Source: Tilletia caries
Lineage: Eukaryota; Basidiomycota; Exobasidiomycetes; Tilletiales; Tilletiaceae
DNA length: 64,000 bases
Direction of reading: 5' to 3'
Assembly: GCA_032718865.1 (NCBI GenBank)
Contig: JALUTQ010000024.1
Span: 729,501-793,500 of the forward strand
Positions 1-10,147 of this stretch are shown in pieces. Numbering within the stretch: the stretch's first letter is position 1; every line of letters begins with the position of its first letter. The translations under genes and the position numbers were made by a program. Under the pieces are notes generated by a model, which saw only the letters and a program-made list of their open reading frames with translations, was not told the origin of the DNA and ran no database searches.

Positions 1-303
1 AAGCGACCTCGTCCAGGACTCATTGCACCTCGCTACGACTTGGTGAATGGTGATGCGCTCCGCCTGCTGATTCGCTGATGGGCGATAGGGCGATGAGGGT
101 GTCTTGACAAGCCCCGACCGCGTGACAAGCGATGAGCGATGAGGCCGTTGCACCGCTTGCCGATGCTCTCTGCATGTCAAACAATGTCCCTAGACCACCG
201 CGCCTGAGGATCAAGCGATCAAGATTCAAAACCTGCGAGGAGGAATGCTTGTGGATAAGAGCGGTTGTGTATTGCAGAGAACTTCCATGCCAGAAACCCC
301 ATT

Positions 304-944
304 CACTGCTACCATGGGGGTTGTTTTAAGGGGTGTAAGACGCTTGTGGAACGCACGTGTTTACCTCATGTTATAATTTTCTATTTTGTTCCGCTGATTT
401 GGGTGTTAAAACACCTTCTAATGGTGTTAAAAACCCAGTAGGCATAGTGATCACGTGACTGCTGCAGCGACCCGGGAAGTGAGACTAGGCGTCTGCAGAC
501 GCCTTCCTCACCGCCACCACCTTGCTCGACACCACGGCCCTCACCACACCCACCCGCGATGCCCAGCTCTACACAACATGTCATCCGCAGGTAGCAATAC
601 TGTAAATCGAGGGTTTCTGTCTTCAGAGAGCAGCATCAATTGAGTGTGGAAGCAGCTGTGAGCCTTTTGAGATACAGGGCAGAGACTCTGAGACCACCGA
701 GCAGACCCATTCCAATTAGAGAAACTGAAAGTCTAACTTGTCTTCGGTTCTAACAGCCGTAGAACACCTCCAATACGTCATTGTTTTAAAGCATGAGTCC
801 GCACCACCTAAAACGCTGCAGTTTTTGCCTAACCCTTAAAACGCCTCCACAACAGGGATGTTTTGAGAGAACCGTAAAATCATTGTAAAACAAACTATTA
901 CGAAGTGCTATACACCCCTTAAAACAACCCCCATGGTAGCAGTG
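304..944. mobile_element. Short TIR element (MITE-like), non-coding
   Basis: The 34 bp at 304-337 and 911-944 are inverted copies of each other (outer end CACTGCTACCATGG, inner part rich in TTGTTTTAAGGGG). Both arms are flanked by ATT (301-303 and 945-947), which could be a 3-bp target duplication. The interior carries further TTAAAAC motifs (around 405, 425, 785, 813, 835 and 885) in both orientations, as subterminal transposase-binding repeats often do. No coding sequence is visible inside, so it would need a transposase in trans. The right end lies 9 bp from the stop codon of the holocytochrome-c synthase gene, so that gene's 3' UTR and polyadenylation site probably fall within the element. 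The superfamily cannot be assigned from the sequence alone. Confidence 0.6.
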
Positions 945-953
945 ATTCCGTGT

Positions 954-2254
954 TCATGTCGACCCTTCTAGCGGCGCACCAGCGACGCCACTGCCAGCCC
1001 CCTGCGCCGCCGCTGCACTGCCCGGAACCCGACCCCTGACGTACTCATCCCAGGTCTTGGAGCACCGCACCCACGCACTCCCCACACTGTCCAGCGCGGG
1101 TCGAATGTCGAGCACAAACTCGGGCTCGTCGTCCGGATTGGCCTGTTCGTGCTCAGGAACCGAGTAGTAGTCGATGATGTAGCGGACCTCTTCGGGCGCG
1201 GTGGTTGAGCCGGGTGTGGGAGGGCGGCGGACGATCCAGTCGTGCCGGTCGAACGGTGGGTCCGCGCTGTGTGAGTGAGTGTGGATTAGTAAGCGAATGG
1301 AGGGCTTTGCACCCGTTTTGGAAGGGAGAAGAGAATAAACTTACTGGAATGTAGATGGCATGACTTTACCAAAGAGGTTGTACAGACGCGCCTTGGGACT
1401 GAGCGTCCCTGGCTTTCCTTGGAAACGAGCCAATTCAACTTTGGCCGGGTCGCTAAGGGAACGAACAGATCAACATGTCAGCGTCATTCCCATAGAAATT
1501 GGGGAAGAAGAAGAACAACTCACACTCCAGCCAGACGCTCCCACTCCAGCACCTCCTGCCACGCCGCTTCGTTTAGCCAGTTATGGATCATGACCATCGC
1601 CTCGACATGTTCCTCCGGCGTCTCCCATCCCTTCCGTACCAGCGCATTGTAGAACTGCTGTGGCGAGGGGTACTCCCAATTTGCTGGCCCAGCATCGGCG
1701 ACACCGCTACCATGGCCCACAGGGCACTTGGCCGGTCCAGTAGAAGCATCGCTCCCGCTCGCGACCTTGTCGTATGGCGATGCACCCGGCGGTGGCGAAC
1801 CTCCGGACCGCGGGATCGACGACACCGTCCGTTCGGTGGGCAGGAGCACTTTCTGCTGGCTCTCAGACGCGCGGGCGTTAGACAGGAAGGGCATCATGTT
1901 CAGTGGGTTCAAGGTCTCGGACCAGCTCTTTGATGAATTTGATGATGGGTGGTCCAGGGACGGAGCGGCAATGGCGACTGCTTTTGCGAGCGGTTGCTGG
2001 ATGGCCGAGCCTGGTGATGATGTAGGGGGAGAGCTGCGCGCCATGCTTCCGCCCGGGATGGAACTGCTCCCTGCGGCGCCGCTGTCGGGCTGGTGCATGG
2101 GACAGCCGGCGGGGGGCGTCAGCGAGGAGAAGCGGTGGTCGTTGGGGAGCTTCTGCCGGCCGCTGCCGCTGGGACCGGCCAGGAATGAGCGGCTTGGGCC
2201 AGCCGCAGACGGCGCAGAGGCGGCGAGGATGGCGTGCCACGAGTCGAGCAGCAT
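954..2254 (-). CDS. CYC3: Holocytochrome-c synthase (cytochrome c heme lyase)
   Basis: It attaches heme covalently to apocytochrome c in the mitochondrial intermembrane space. Exons on the minus strand are 1524-2254, 1345-1452 and 954-1266 (383 aa). Family signatures are clear: two Cys-Pro heme-regulatory motifs (CPMH and CPVGH), LNPLNMMPFLSN, LPTERTVSSIPR, WEYPSPQQFYNALVRKGWE, NEAAWQEVLEWE, GKPGTLSPKARLYNLFGK, PPFDRHDWIVRR, EVRYIIDYY and DIRPALDSV. The linker between the two CP motifs is longer than in budding yeast and rich in Ser and Pro. I chose the ATG at 2252-2254 (MLLDSWHAI); the frame is open a little further upstream but has no ATG. The next gene diverges 210 bp away, so the two may share a promoter. 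The stop is 9 bp from the inverted-repeat element at 304-944. Confidence 0.93.
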
Positions 2255-2464
2255 GTTGAAGAGATCCGAGTTGGTCAACGTCGTCAAGACAAGACCGCAT
2301 ACAGTCGAGTGAGTGCCAACTTTCTGTGGTCGAGGTGGGACAGCGCTGACAAATGGGGACGCCGCATAGCAACAAGCCTTTTGGACCCTTCCCTAGTAGA
2401 CTTGGACCTCGATCAGCTCGACCATGTTCCTCACGCTCCCCAGCCAGCAGAACGACGAGCTCGA

Positions 2465-3671
2465 ATGTATCACCCAACACGGTCAGTCGCTTCATTCGTG
2501 CGCTCTGAATCTCTGTGCTTATATTATGTGCTGACTGGTCCGCTGTGCTTATTTCCACCATACAGAGGCGGCACGCGCGGCGGACAGGCCGAGTTCAGCT
2601 GGGACCAGGTCCGCAATGACAAGGATCGAGAACACTACCTCGGCCACGCCATCATGGCTCCGGTACGTTGTCTCTACCCTTCCATGAGTGCGATCATGCC
2701 CTTTAATACGCATGTATGCGCTGACTTTACTCCCTTTGTTTCCTTGCGCAGACGGGCCGATGGCAGAATGGCCGAGATGTGACGTGGTACAACAAGGACA
2801 AGCAGGATGCGTCCAAGGAGGAGGAAGCACGGCTAGAGGAACTGCGGAATATCAAACTGGCAGAAGAGCAAGCTCTTGCAAGTGTTCTGTGAGTATGTTC
2901 TTGACTTCACTTTGAAGTAATTGGATCTGCAAGGGCTGACGAGCATGTACTCGCATTTATAGGGGATATGTGCCCAAATCTTCCAGTGGATCGACTGTCG
3001 GCGCGGCACTGCTGAAAGGCTCGGGTTCACACGCACCAGGCTCATCAAGCCGAACCGGTGCGAATACGCAACCCATCGACGCAGCCAAGTCCCGCTGGGG
3101 AAGCACGTCCCAATCCCATCCACATTCTGACAACGAAGATGATGATGACGAAGACGACGTCGACGATGGGTCAGGACTCACTCGCGAAGACCGAAAAGCT
3201 GCGCGCAAACTGGCCAAGTTGGAAGTCAAGAACAAGCTCAGGGCGGAGAAGGAGCAACGGAAAGCAGACCGGGAGGAGAAGCGCGCTCGGAAACGGGAGC
3301 GCGAACAGAGAGATCATCGACCTTCGGAGCGGTCTCGGCACGATGACGACGAGGGACGTAGGAGGAGTGGCGGGCGGGATGAAGAGTCTCGGCACGAGGA
3401 CGATCGTCGGCGGCCGTCGTCGTCGCGATACGAAGCGGATGCAAGAGATCGACATGATGACCGCAGGCGGAATGACTATGAGCGCTCGACACGTCCCCGA
3501 ACCCGCTCACGATCACCGGAACGGAGAGATCGAGACGGAAAGCAACGGGATGCCCGTTCGAGTCGAGACGAGATGCCACGCCCCTCGCGACGAGAGGACG
3601 CCTACTACGGTCGGATCTCTTCGTCGAGGCACGGCGGCCGAAGTCCGACACCTCCTTTCAAGCGGCCATGA
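2465..3671 (+). CDS. MMTAG2/C1orf35-type domain protein, probable splicing-associated factor
   Basis: Exons are 2465-2481, 2566-2662, 2752-2888 and 2963-3671 (319 aa). The N-terminal 90 residues match the multiple-myeloma-tumour-associated protein 2 / kinase phosphorylation domain: MYHPTRGGTRGGQAEFSW, then DREHYLGHAIMAPTGRWQ, GRDVTWYNKDK and an acidic helix ending LASVLGYVPK. The rest is a low-complexity tail: an acidic Asp/Glu run near residue 145, then a long charged stretch rich in RS, RE, RD and SR dipeptides, as in SR-like nuclear RNA-processing proteins. The domain family is conserved from fungi to animals, but its biochemical role is poorly defined; a nuclear splicing role is inferred from the RS-rich tail. 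The first coding exon is only 17 nt, with the splice falling exactly at the conserved GGTRGGQ. Confidence 0.85.
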
Positions 3672-3876
3672 ATATGAAATCACGCACGCACTCACCTTTG
3701 TCCTTCTTGTACTTGTTTCCTACCTCTACAATTCTTGCACATGCACTCCAAACGTTCTCGCCGCAGTCTCTCCGCAGTTGCACCATGTCCATTACGGCTC
3801 TTGCAAGTCCTCGAATTTGACCTTCTCATGACCTGTCCCCTTGGGCTTCCTGGAAGATTCCCACTCTAAAGGCTCC

Positions 3877-6800
3877 TCATGAACCTTTGCTGGATTGCAC
3901 CGTAACAATGGCCGCCAACAGCGCTTCCACGGCCTTCCGACACGGATCCACATGAAGCTGTCGCTCCTTGAACGCAGCACTTTCAGCTCGCACTTCCAGA
4001 TCGTCGCGAGTCGCTACCAACTTGCTCCACTGCAATGCCATGGCCGCATGGATTCCGCTCGCCACCGATACCGAGTCCGTCCTGCTGGCAAATGATGATG
4101 AAGATGTTCCTGCCAAACATAGTTGGTTGAGCGCTTGGAGTGCCGTCAGCTTGACTTTGAACATCTTGTCCGAGCACGCAGCCGTGGCGATCTCGTCGAC
4201 GAGCGCGGCAAGCGTCAACCCGCCTGGACGATCCCGATAAAGCAGCGAGGCCACGAGGTCGAAGTTGAGAAACGCTCGTTCCAACGCAGATCCTGCGTTC
4301 CAGCGTGTCTTGGGATCCTTGCCCTGTCGGAGCGCTCGCAAGAGCGTGGGAAGGGCAGCAAGGACCTGATCCTGCTCGGCGGAGTCAGATGAGCGAGTCC
4401 GACAGGGTATCATCCGCAAGAGCGCGCCCATCGCGCGCAGCCCGTTTGCAGCGACACGATCATCCGCCGTACACAAATCTTGCGCAGCGCGCAGCAGTGG
4501 CAGGAGTTCACCGCGTGTTGCCTCATCCGGATTCAAGGCGGAGACCGCTTCAGCGCTCCGATCGCACATAGTCGCAAACGCCCAGCTCGCTCGCATGGCA
4601 ACGATCATCGCTGAGGAGCGCAGAGGAGCACAAGAAGCCTTCTGTTGTTGCTCCGTGTCAAAGCAACCGGAGTGCAGCAATGAGAAGCCGATCATAAGAG
4701 CGTCGCGCGTTGCAGCCGTGTCGTCCTCAGAACGTCCGACAAGCAACGCAGCCGCAGCATATCCAGCATCAAATGCGACCCCAATGGCCCTACAAGCCGC
4801 CGCACACACTGCCGCCTCGGAATCCTTCAGCAACCTCGTCAAAGAGTCACGCGCTAGCTGTGCGCACCCAGCAGCCGCGAGAGGCAAGACACAATCCGTC
4901 GCTGAGCACCGCACGAGCGGACTGGCATCCTTCGAGCCTTCGATCATGGCTTCTAGCGCTCCTTGGAGTGCTGATGAGTTATCCGCTTGGAGGGCACCGA
5001 GCTCGTGCGTGGCGCGGGACTGGAGGAGGGAGGCGAGTGCGGAGATGGCTGCTTGGCGCTCAAGGTCGGCGGGGGACTGGCGGAGGGACTGCAGACAAAG
5101 CTCGGCAATCCGCTGTGTCTGAGGGCTGCATTCGGGTGAGGGAGTCAGCATTATTGGGACGAGGATTTGTACATTATAGGGAGCTCCCACCCACCTTACG
5201 GACGATAAGTCTCTGCCAACCAGAGACTCTAGAGCCTTCCACGCTTGTGTGCGTACGACAGATAGACGTGTATCGGACTGTGACAGTTGGGCAAGAATGC
5301 TGTCCAGAGGCAATAGTTCTGATACCGAAGGATCGTTCCGCGACGCGCTCATCAGCTCGGAAAGAATCGAGAAAGCGGCAGCGGCAGTGGCCGAGTCTAC
5401 AAGATCGAGCTAATTCCTGTCAGAGCAGGATACCAGATCGAGACACAGAGGAGACAAGAGGACGGACCTGTACTCGAGCAGAGGGATATCACAGGAGGGG
5501 TCAAGATTGTCGCTGACCGCTGCTTGTATGCTACATTAGGCGTGGCAGAGAACAAAGCTCTGGCCGCCTGCGCAGAAATAAAAGAGAAAGATTAGCCGGC
5601 TGTACCTCCAAGGATGGGTCAAAGCTCACAGAAATGAGTACCTTCAGTGCGGCCATCGTGAGATTGGGTGAGTTATCGGACGTATGCGTCCCGCTCGACG
5701 GGGCGTTGAGTATAGCAGCCAAGCAATCTCGAATGTCAGAGACCACCGAACCGGTCCGAACCGCAAGCGATGTGAATGCAGAAGGACGTTGCGGCCTGTG
5801 GAGACGACATTCTCAGCTCCTGAAGGTTTGAAGGGCGCGTAGCTTCCCAGCCGACGACGTACCTGTCTTCGATGACAATCATCAAGCCTTCCTTGCCCGC
5901 TTGCTGAAGTGCAGATTCGCATAGCTGTACAGCAGCCGTACGTACGGACAACGGCTGCTCTGACCTTGTCATATGCAACACATTGACGACGTTCCGGTTC
6001 CTCAGCGCGCTTTTGGGTAGACCGAATATTTCTGGCCATTCTTGAAAGAGAAGACGAGGTTCTCTCTGTTCTTGAGGAAGGGAGGAGAGTAAGAAAATCC
6101 GATTTGGATATAGGAGGAATGACCAAGGACTACGTACCGCGTTGATGTGGCTTAGGCAAGAAATGCAGTAGTATTTGCTCGCTCGACGCGGGTCACCGCT
6201 GTGGTTAAGGATATCCAGAAGTGTGAGCATGTACGAATTGGCCCCTTTCGAGATGGAAGCTTATGGACTCACGACGTCGAGGTTTGTGTGCCTTTTCTTG
6301 ATTCATTCGCACTCTCTTCAGAATCGAGCTCAGAAGCTGAGCGCTGAAGGGCGGGCGAGACGAGGAGACTTGATTCGACTTGGGAAAACGATGGTGCGGC
6401 CGGCTTTGTCGGAGAAGATGGAACCACTCCATTGGGGCCGCCGTTCGAAGTAGAAGCCCGCCAGGACGAAATCGACGAGCTTCTTGACCCGCTTCCGGAG
6501 CCCGACTCCTTTGATCTTGGCTGTCGAGGCACCTGAGACCCGAACGCCAAGGCACCCGTCTGCTGTAAATTCACGCTTGTCTGAGAGATTGGACGCCGCA
6601 GTTGACTCAGAGACGATGTTGAAGACTGTGATCGAAGCGAAGAGGTCGGAGTGACCCATTGGAAAACTGTGAGGCAGAGCGACGAGAGCTCGTGGACTCT
6701 GCGCTGGTTCTCTCTTAGAAGCACGGGCGAGCCGTGAGCGATGAGGGCGATGACAGCTCTTATGGCGCTCGTCGTTGCTCTGATTGTCGACTGGGAGCCA

Positions 6801-7090
6801 GCCTGTTCTTGAAGGAGCGTCCGGATGAGACGGACGAGGGCCGAGAGTAAGGCATCGCCCGCTGCGAACTCGCCCAAGCCGAGAGGTAGCGAACCCGCGG
6901 CGGTGTCGTCCTCATTGGCGATGCAAGAGCGAAGCACATCGAGGTTCGCCTTGCACGTCTCTGCTGGAAGTTCGTGGAGCGTCGAGAGCGTCTTGATCCA
7001 TTCGTCCAGCGTCCGATTATGGTCAAGGCCGTGCTGGCCCGCTGAGGAAGTCGGACCACTTTGCGTGCTATCCATTCCCGGCATGCTCAT
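3877..7090 (-). CDS. HEAT/ARM-repeat protein, HEATR6-like (DUF4042)
   Basis: Minus-strand exons are 6273-7090, 6138-6198, 5863-6065, 5606-5795, 5195-5409 and 3877-5125 (911 aa if the model holds). The segment around residues 330-430 (FLPxxxED-like region followed by AFTSLAVRTGSVVSDIRDCL and TMAALKVLISV) matches the DUF4042 region of animal HEATR6 in order and spacing. The C-terminal half is a chain of helical repeats rich in Ala and Leu (for example VRTQAWKALESLV, ERQAAISALASLL, VRCSATDCVLPLA). Residues 165-260 are a Ser/Gly-rich linker. Its function is unknown; such proteins are usually scaffolds. The intron at 5126-5194 is 69 nt and contains no stop, so its retention would keep the frame. 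The 196-nt intron 5410-5605 keeps phase but could hide a small exon. Confidence 0.72.
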
Positions 7091-7395
7091 AAACGAGCGC
7101 TGGTATGCTTCTCAGCGCTGTCGCCGCCATCAAAGGAGCTGCGCACGGCCACCGAGCTCCGACCTCCTCCTCCTCATCGTCAAGGCGCCCGATGTCAAGA
7201 TTTCGATGCCCGATCGCGTCCAGCATGAGCCGCGATTTCCGACACTCTGGGTGTGGGTCGTGCTCGAGCGAAGAATGAAACGAATGGCTGTAGCAAGCAA
7301 CTCAGCAAGTCGACGACAACGAGCGTGATCAGGGAGCACGCTTCTTGCCGCTCACGTCGGACCCAGAACGCAGCCCAGCACAGCACCGAAAAAAA

Positions 7396-8579
7396 ATGGG
7401 CCTCGTCGACTTCTTCGTCCAGGTCGGAGTCGCGGTCGGACCCGCGACGGTGTACCTCGACCAAGTGCGGACGGTGCTCAAGAAGCGCAACTCGCACGGA
7501 TTCTCCAAGGACGTCACTGCCGTCATCCTCTTCTCCTGCATCGCCAGGATATGGTTCCGCGTGAACGAGGCCTACGCGCTCGCCCTGCTGGTGCAAGCCA
7601 TCTTGTTAATCGTGATCCAGCTCTTCCTGCTCGAGCTCCTCCTTCGCTTCCAGCCGGGTTCATACGCGTCGGCGGCCTTCACAGCCTCTTCGGAAGATTC
7701 GCAGTCGCGCGTTGTGTTTGACTCGACGCGAGAGGCAACATCCGGGCTGAATGCGCCTGCGTTCAAGGTTATCGTGGACCCGCCTACTGGAGAGTCATCA
7801 GGGTCAACATCTGCGGCCGAAGCGGCTGGTGCACCTGCTCCGTCGGACGAACAAAACGAGTCGAGCTCCCTGTTCAAGAACCGACCCTACAACTTTTGGT
7901 TGTGGCCGGATTTTCTCACAGTGAGTGCACGAGGCTGTATGATACTGAAGGCTTTGTGAAGTCCCCAGTGGCGCTGACAGCTTTTCACTCTGCTCTGCAG
8001 TATGGTTACTGGCTCGCTGGCTATACAGCTGTGTTGGGACTTTATGTCCTCCTTCTCGGTCGATTTCCATTCTTTAATGGCGCACTCGGCTTCTACGCTC
8101 TTGGTCTCGAAGCTCTATTACCATTACCTCAGATGTTGGCCAACTATCGCGCCCAATCCCTTGCAGGACTTTCTCCGTGAGTGCACGCAATGATGTGCAG
8201 TCGCTAGGGTTTCCAATCTCGCTGACATGGTGAGACCCGCTTCTGCAGCGTCCTGATAGCTGCTTGGCTTGGAGGAGACATGGCAAAAACGGTATACTTC
8301 GTCTATCAATCATCGCCGCCCCAGTTCCTCGTCTGCGGCCTTATTCAGCTCAGCATAGACCTGGTCATCTGCTACCAGGCGTATATCTATCGCGAGAAGA
8401 CGGCGGACGATAATGCGGCACTGGCCGAACAAGCGAGCAAAGCCAAGGCACGGGTCAACGAAGATACAGAAGCGGAGGCCGATGCCGAGCTCGACACCCG
8501 ACCAACTACGGGCCCTGGACAAGCAGTGGAAGCTGACGACGACGACATTGGAGAAGCATCACCGTTTAGGATTGCCTAG
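7396..8579 (+). CDS. PQ-loop repeat membrane protein (SLC66A2/PQLC1, ANY1-like)
   Basis: Exons are 7396-7920, 8001-8176 and 8249-8579 (343 aa). The protein has two PQ-loop-type repeats in a seven-helix layout: the first near residues 10-75 (GPATVYLDQVRTVLKKRNSHGFS), the second in the C-terminal half (ALLPLPQMLANYRAQSLAGLS, with the diagnostic PQ). Between them lies a hydrophilic loop of about 85 residues rich in Ser and Ala, and the tail is acidic. PQLC1 and yeast ANY1/CFS1 act at endosomal and Golgi membranes and counteract phospholipid flippases; the same role is inferred here. Spacing to the divergent HEAT-repeat gene is 306 bp. The gene converges on the next one, with only 77 bp between the two stop codons, so their 3' ends probably overlap. 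Confidence 0.85.
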
Positions 8580-8656
8580 ACATCCCTTCCCTCTAATCAT
8601 CAAGCCTGGCTGAGGAATAGCATACATTCTTGTTGGAAAGGGCCACCGCCTGAGAC

Positions 8657-9712
8657 TCATGGCGAGAATTGCTCGGGCCGTTCGCCTCGTCGGAAGCGGA
8701 CGCTCAGACAAGTTACGCATCCCTCCAGTCGTTCGAACTCAGAAATGTCGACAGTGATGACTTTATACGCGCGTGAGCGTATCAACTCCGCTGTCTTTGG
8801 CGCACTGGCAGACATGACGACGGTATCGTCATCGACCTCGACTACGGCCACACCGTGCTTCTGCGTTCATAAGATAGTGTGAGAAGAACCGTGGACGGCA
8901 AAGCACGAGGTCACTCACCTCTGGTACTTCGATGTATGAGGGGAACACAGATACATCATCGATGAGGTCGCGGTGCAAGAGCACGGTACCATCTGGTAGA
9001 GCTGTAGCGGCGCTCTCTGTATATGCAATGGTTCAGCTTCGCACCGCCGATAAAGGGTCAAAGACAGTATTTATACTTACTCAGATGGAGGGCTTTCGTC
9101 ATGGGAACAGCTCGGACCACATAGCCGTATGGTCGAAGAATGGCCCTATGAGGAACAGACTGTGGATGAGCATGACAGAGACAGGGTTCGAAGTGTTACA
9201 ACGCAGCCTCACCGGAGCTGACGGATCCCTTCCGCGTTAGTTCGTCCTCCGATTCCACAGTAGACGACACAATTCTGCGGATCCTTGAGGACGTCTCCTC
9301 CATCGAGCGTACCGGGGGCCTTGATTGACGTCAGCTTGAATCCACGAATGTCTTGCGCCCATGCCATCTTGTCGCGCACATCCTTCATCTCCTTCTGACG
9401 CTCGGGTGCCCCTGGGTTGGTCAATACGACGATGATTTCGTCGGAGTTAGGGGGTTCGAATACCACGAGGGTATCCTCGACGAAGACAGCATCTGGTAGA
9501 TCCTCGGAGGACCTGATGCGATAGTCTTCCCAGCCGTGATCAAAGAAGACATTGATGTAGGCGTGAAATTGGGCCACCGCCTTCTTGTGGTCGAACTGAC
9601 CGCGCTCATCAGCGATATGCGTGACGAGGCCATCCTTGAGGTTGGGCGAAGGGTCACGGTAGACAATAATCTTGGGCTGGTCCCGGCGACCGACAACTCG
9701 ACGGGTTGCCAT
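8657..9712 (-). CDS. NG,NG-dimethylarginine dimethylaminohydrolase (DDAH)
   Basis: Minus-strand exons are 9213-9712, 9081-9145, 8919-9016 and 8657-8860 (288 aa, close to the usual 270-290). DDAH hydrolyses asymmetric dimethylarginine to citrulline and dimethylamine and belongs to the amidinotransferase/pentein fold. Visible signatures are LPDAVFVEDTLVVF (acidic active-site strand), TLDGGDVL, HLKSAATALPDG, and the C-terminal EGCVTCLSV, where Cys272 is the expected nucleophile. The ATG at 9710-9712 opens directly into the conserved N-terminal strand, so no mitochondrial or secretory signal is expected and the enzyme is probably cytosolic. A related arginine deiminase activity cannot be excluded, but the length and the TCLS motif favour DDAH. 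The gene diverges from the DHTKD1-like gene 436 bp away. Confidence 0.88.
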
Positions 9713-10147
9713 CTTGAAATGCGGCCTGGGGGCTTCCGGCTTCGTGGTCTGCGAATTGCGATGCGCGCAGGTTTGTGGACCGAGCGTTCCGTTCGCTGTG
9801 ATCGCTTCCCTTTGTCCCTTTATCTAGCCGCGGAAAGCCGTCTGAAGGAGGAGCCATGCGCGCTGTCCTCGCCGCCCACCACGAGGCACAAGGTCCTCGC
9901 TCAGATTGGCCCTTGACTTGTTCGACCGCTCATGTTTCTGAAGTCAGACGGGCGCTGGAGGGGGTCCAGGAGCTCCTTGTTCATCATCTTGCCCTGTTCC
10001 CCGCGCGTTGCCGATAACATCTTGCAGTGCACACCGGAGCGGAGGAGCAAGATATACATACATAGGGACTTGCTAACTTTCACTTGCTCACGTCCTTTTC
10101 CCTCATCTATTGCTTCCCCCTTTTCTCCCTTCTTCTGTCCCGTCCAG

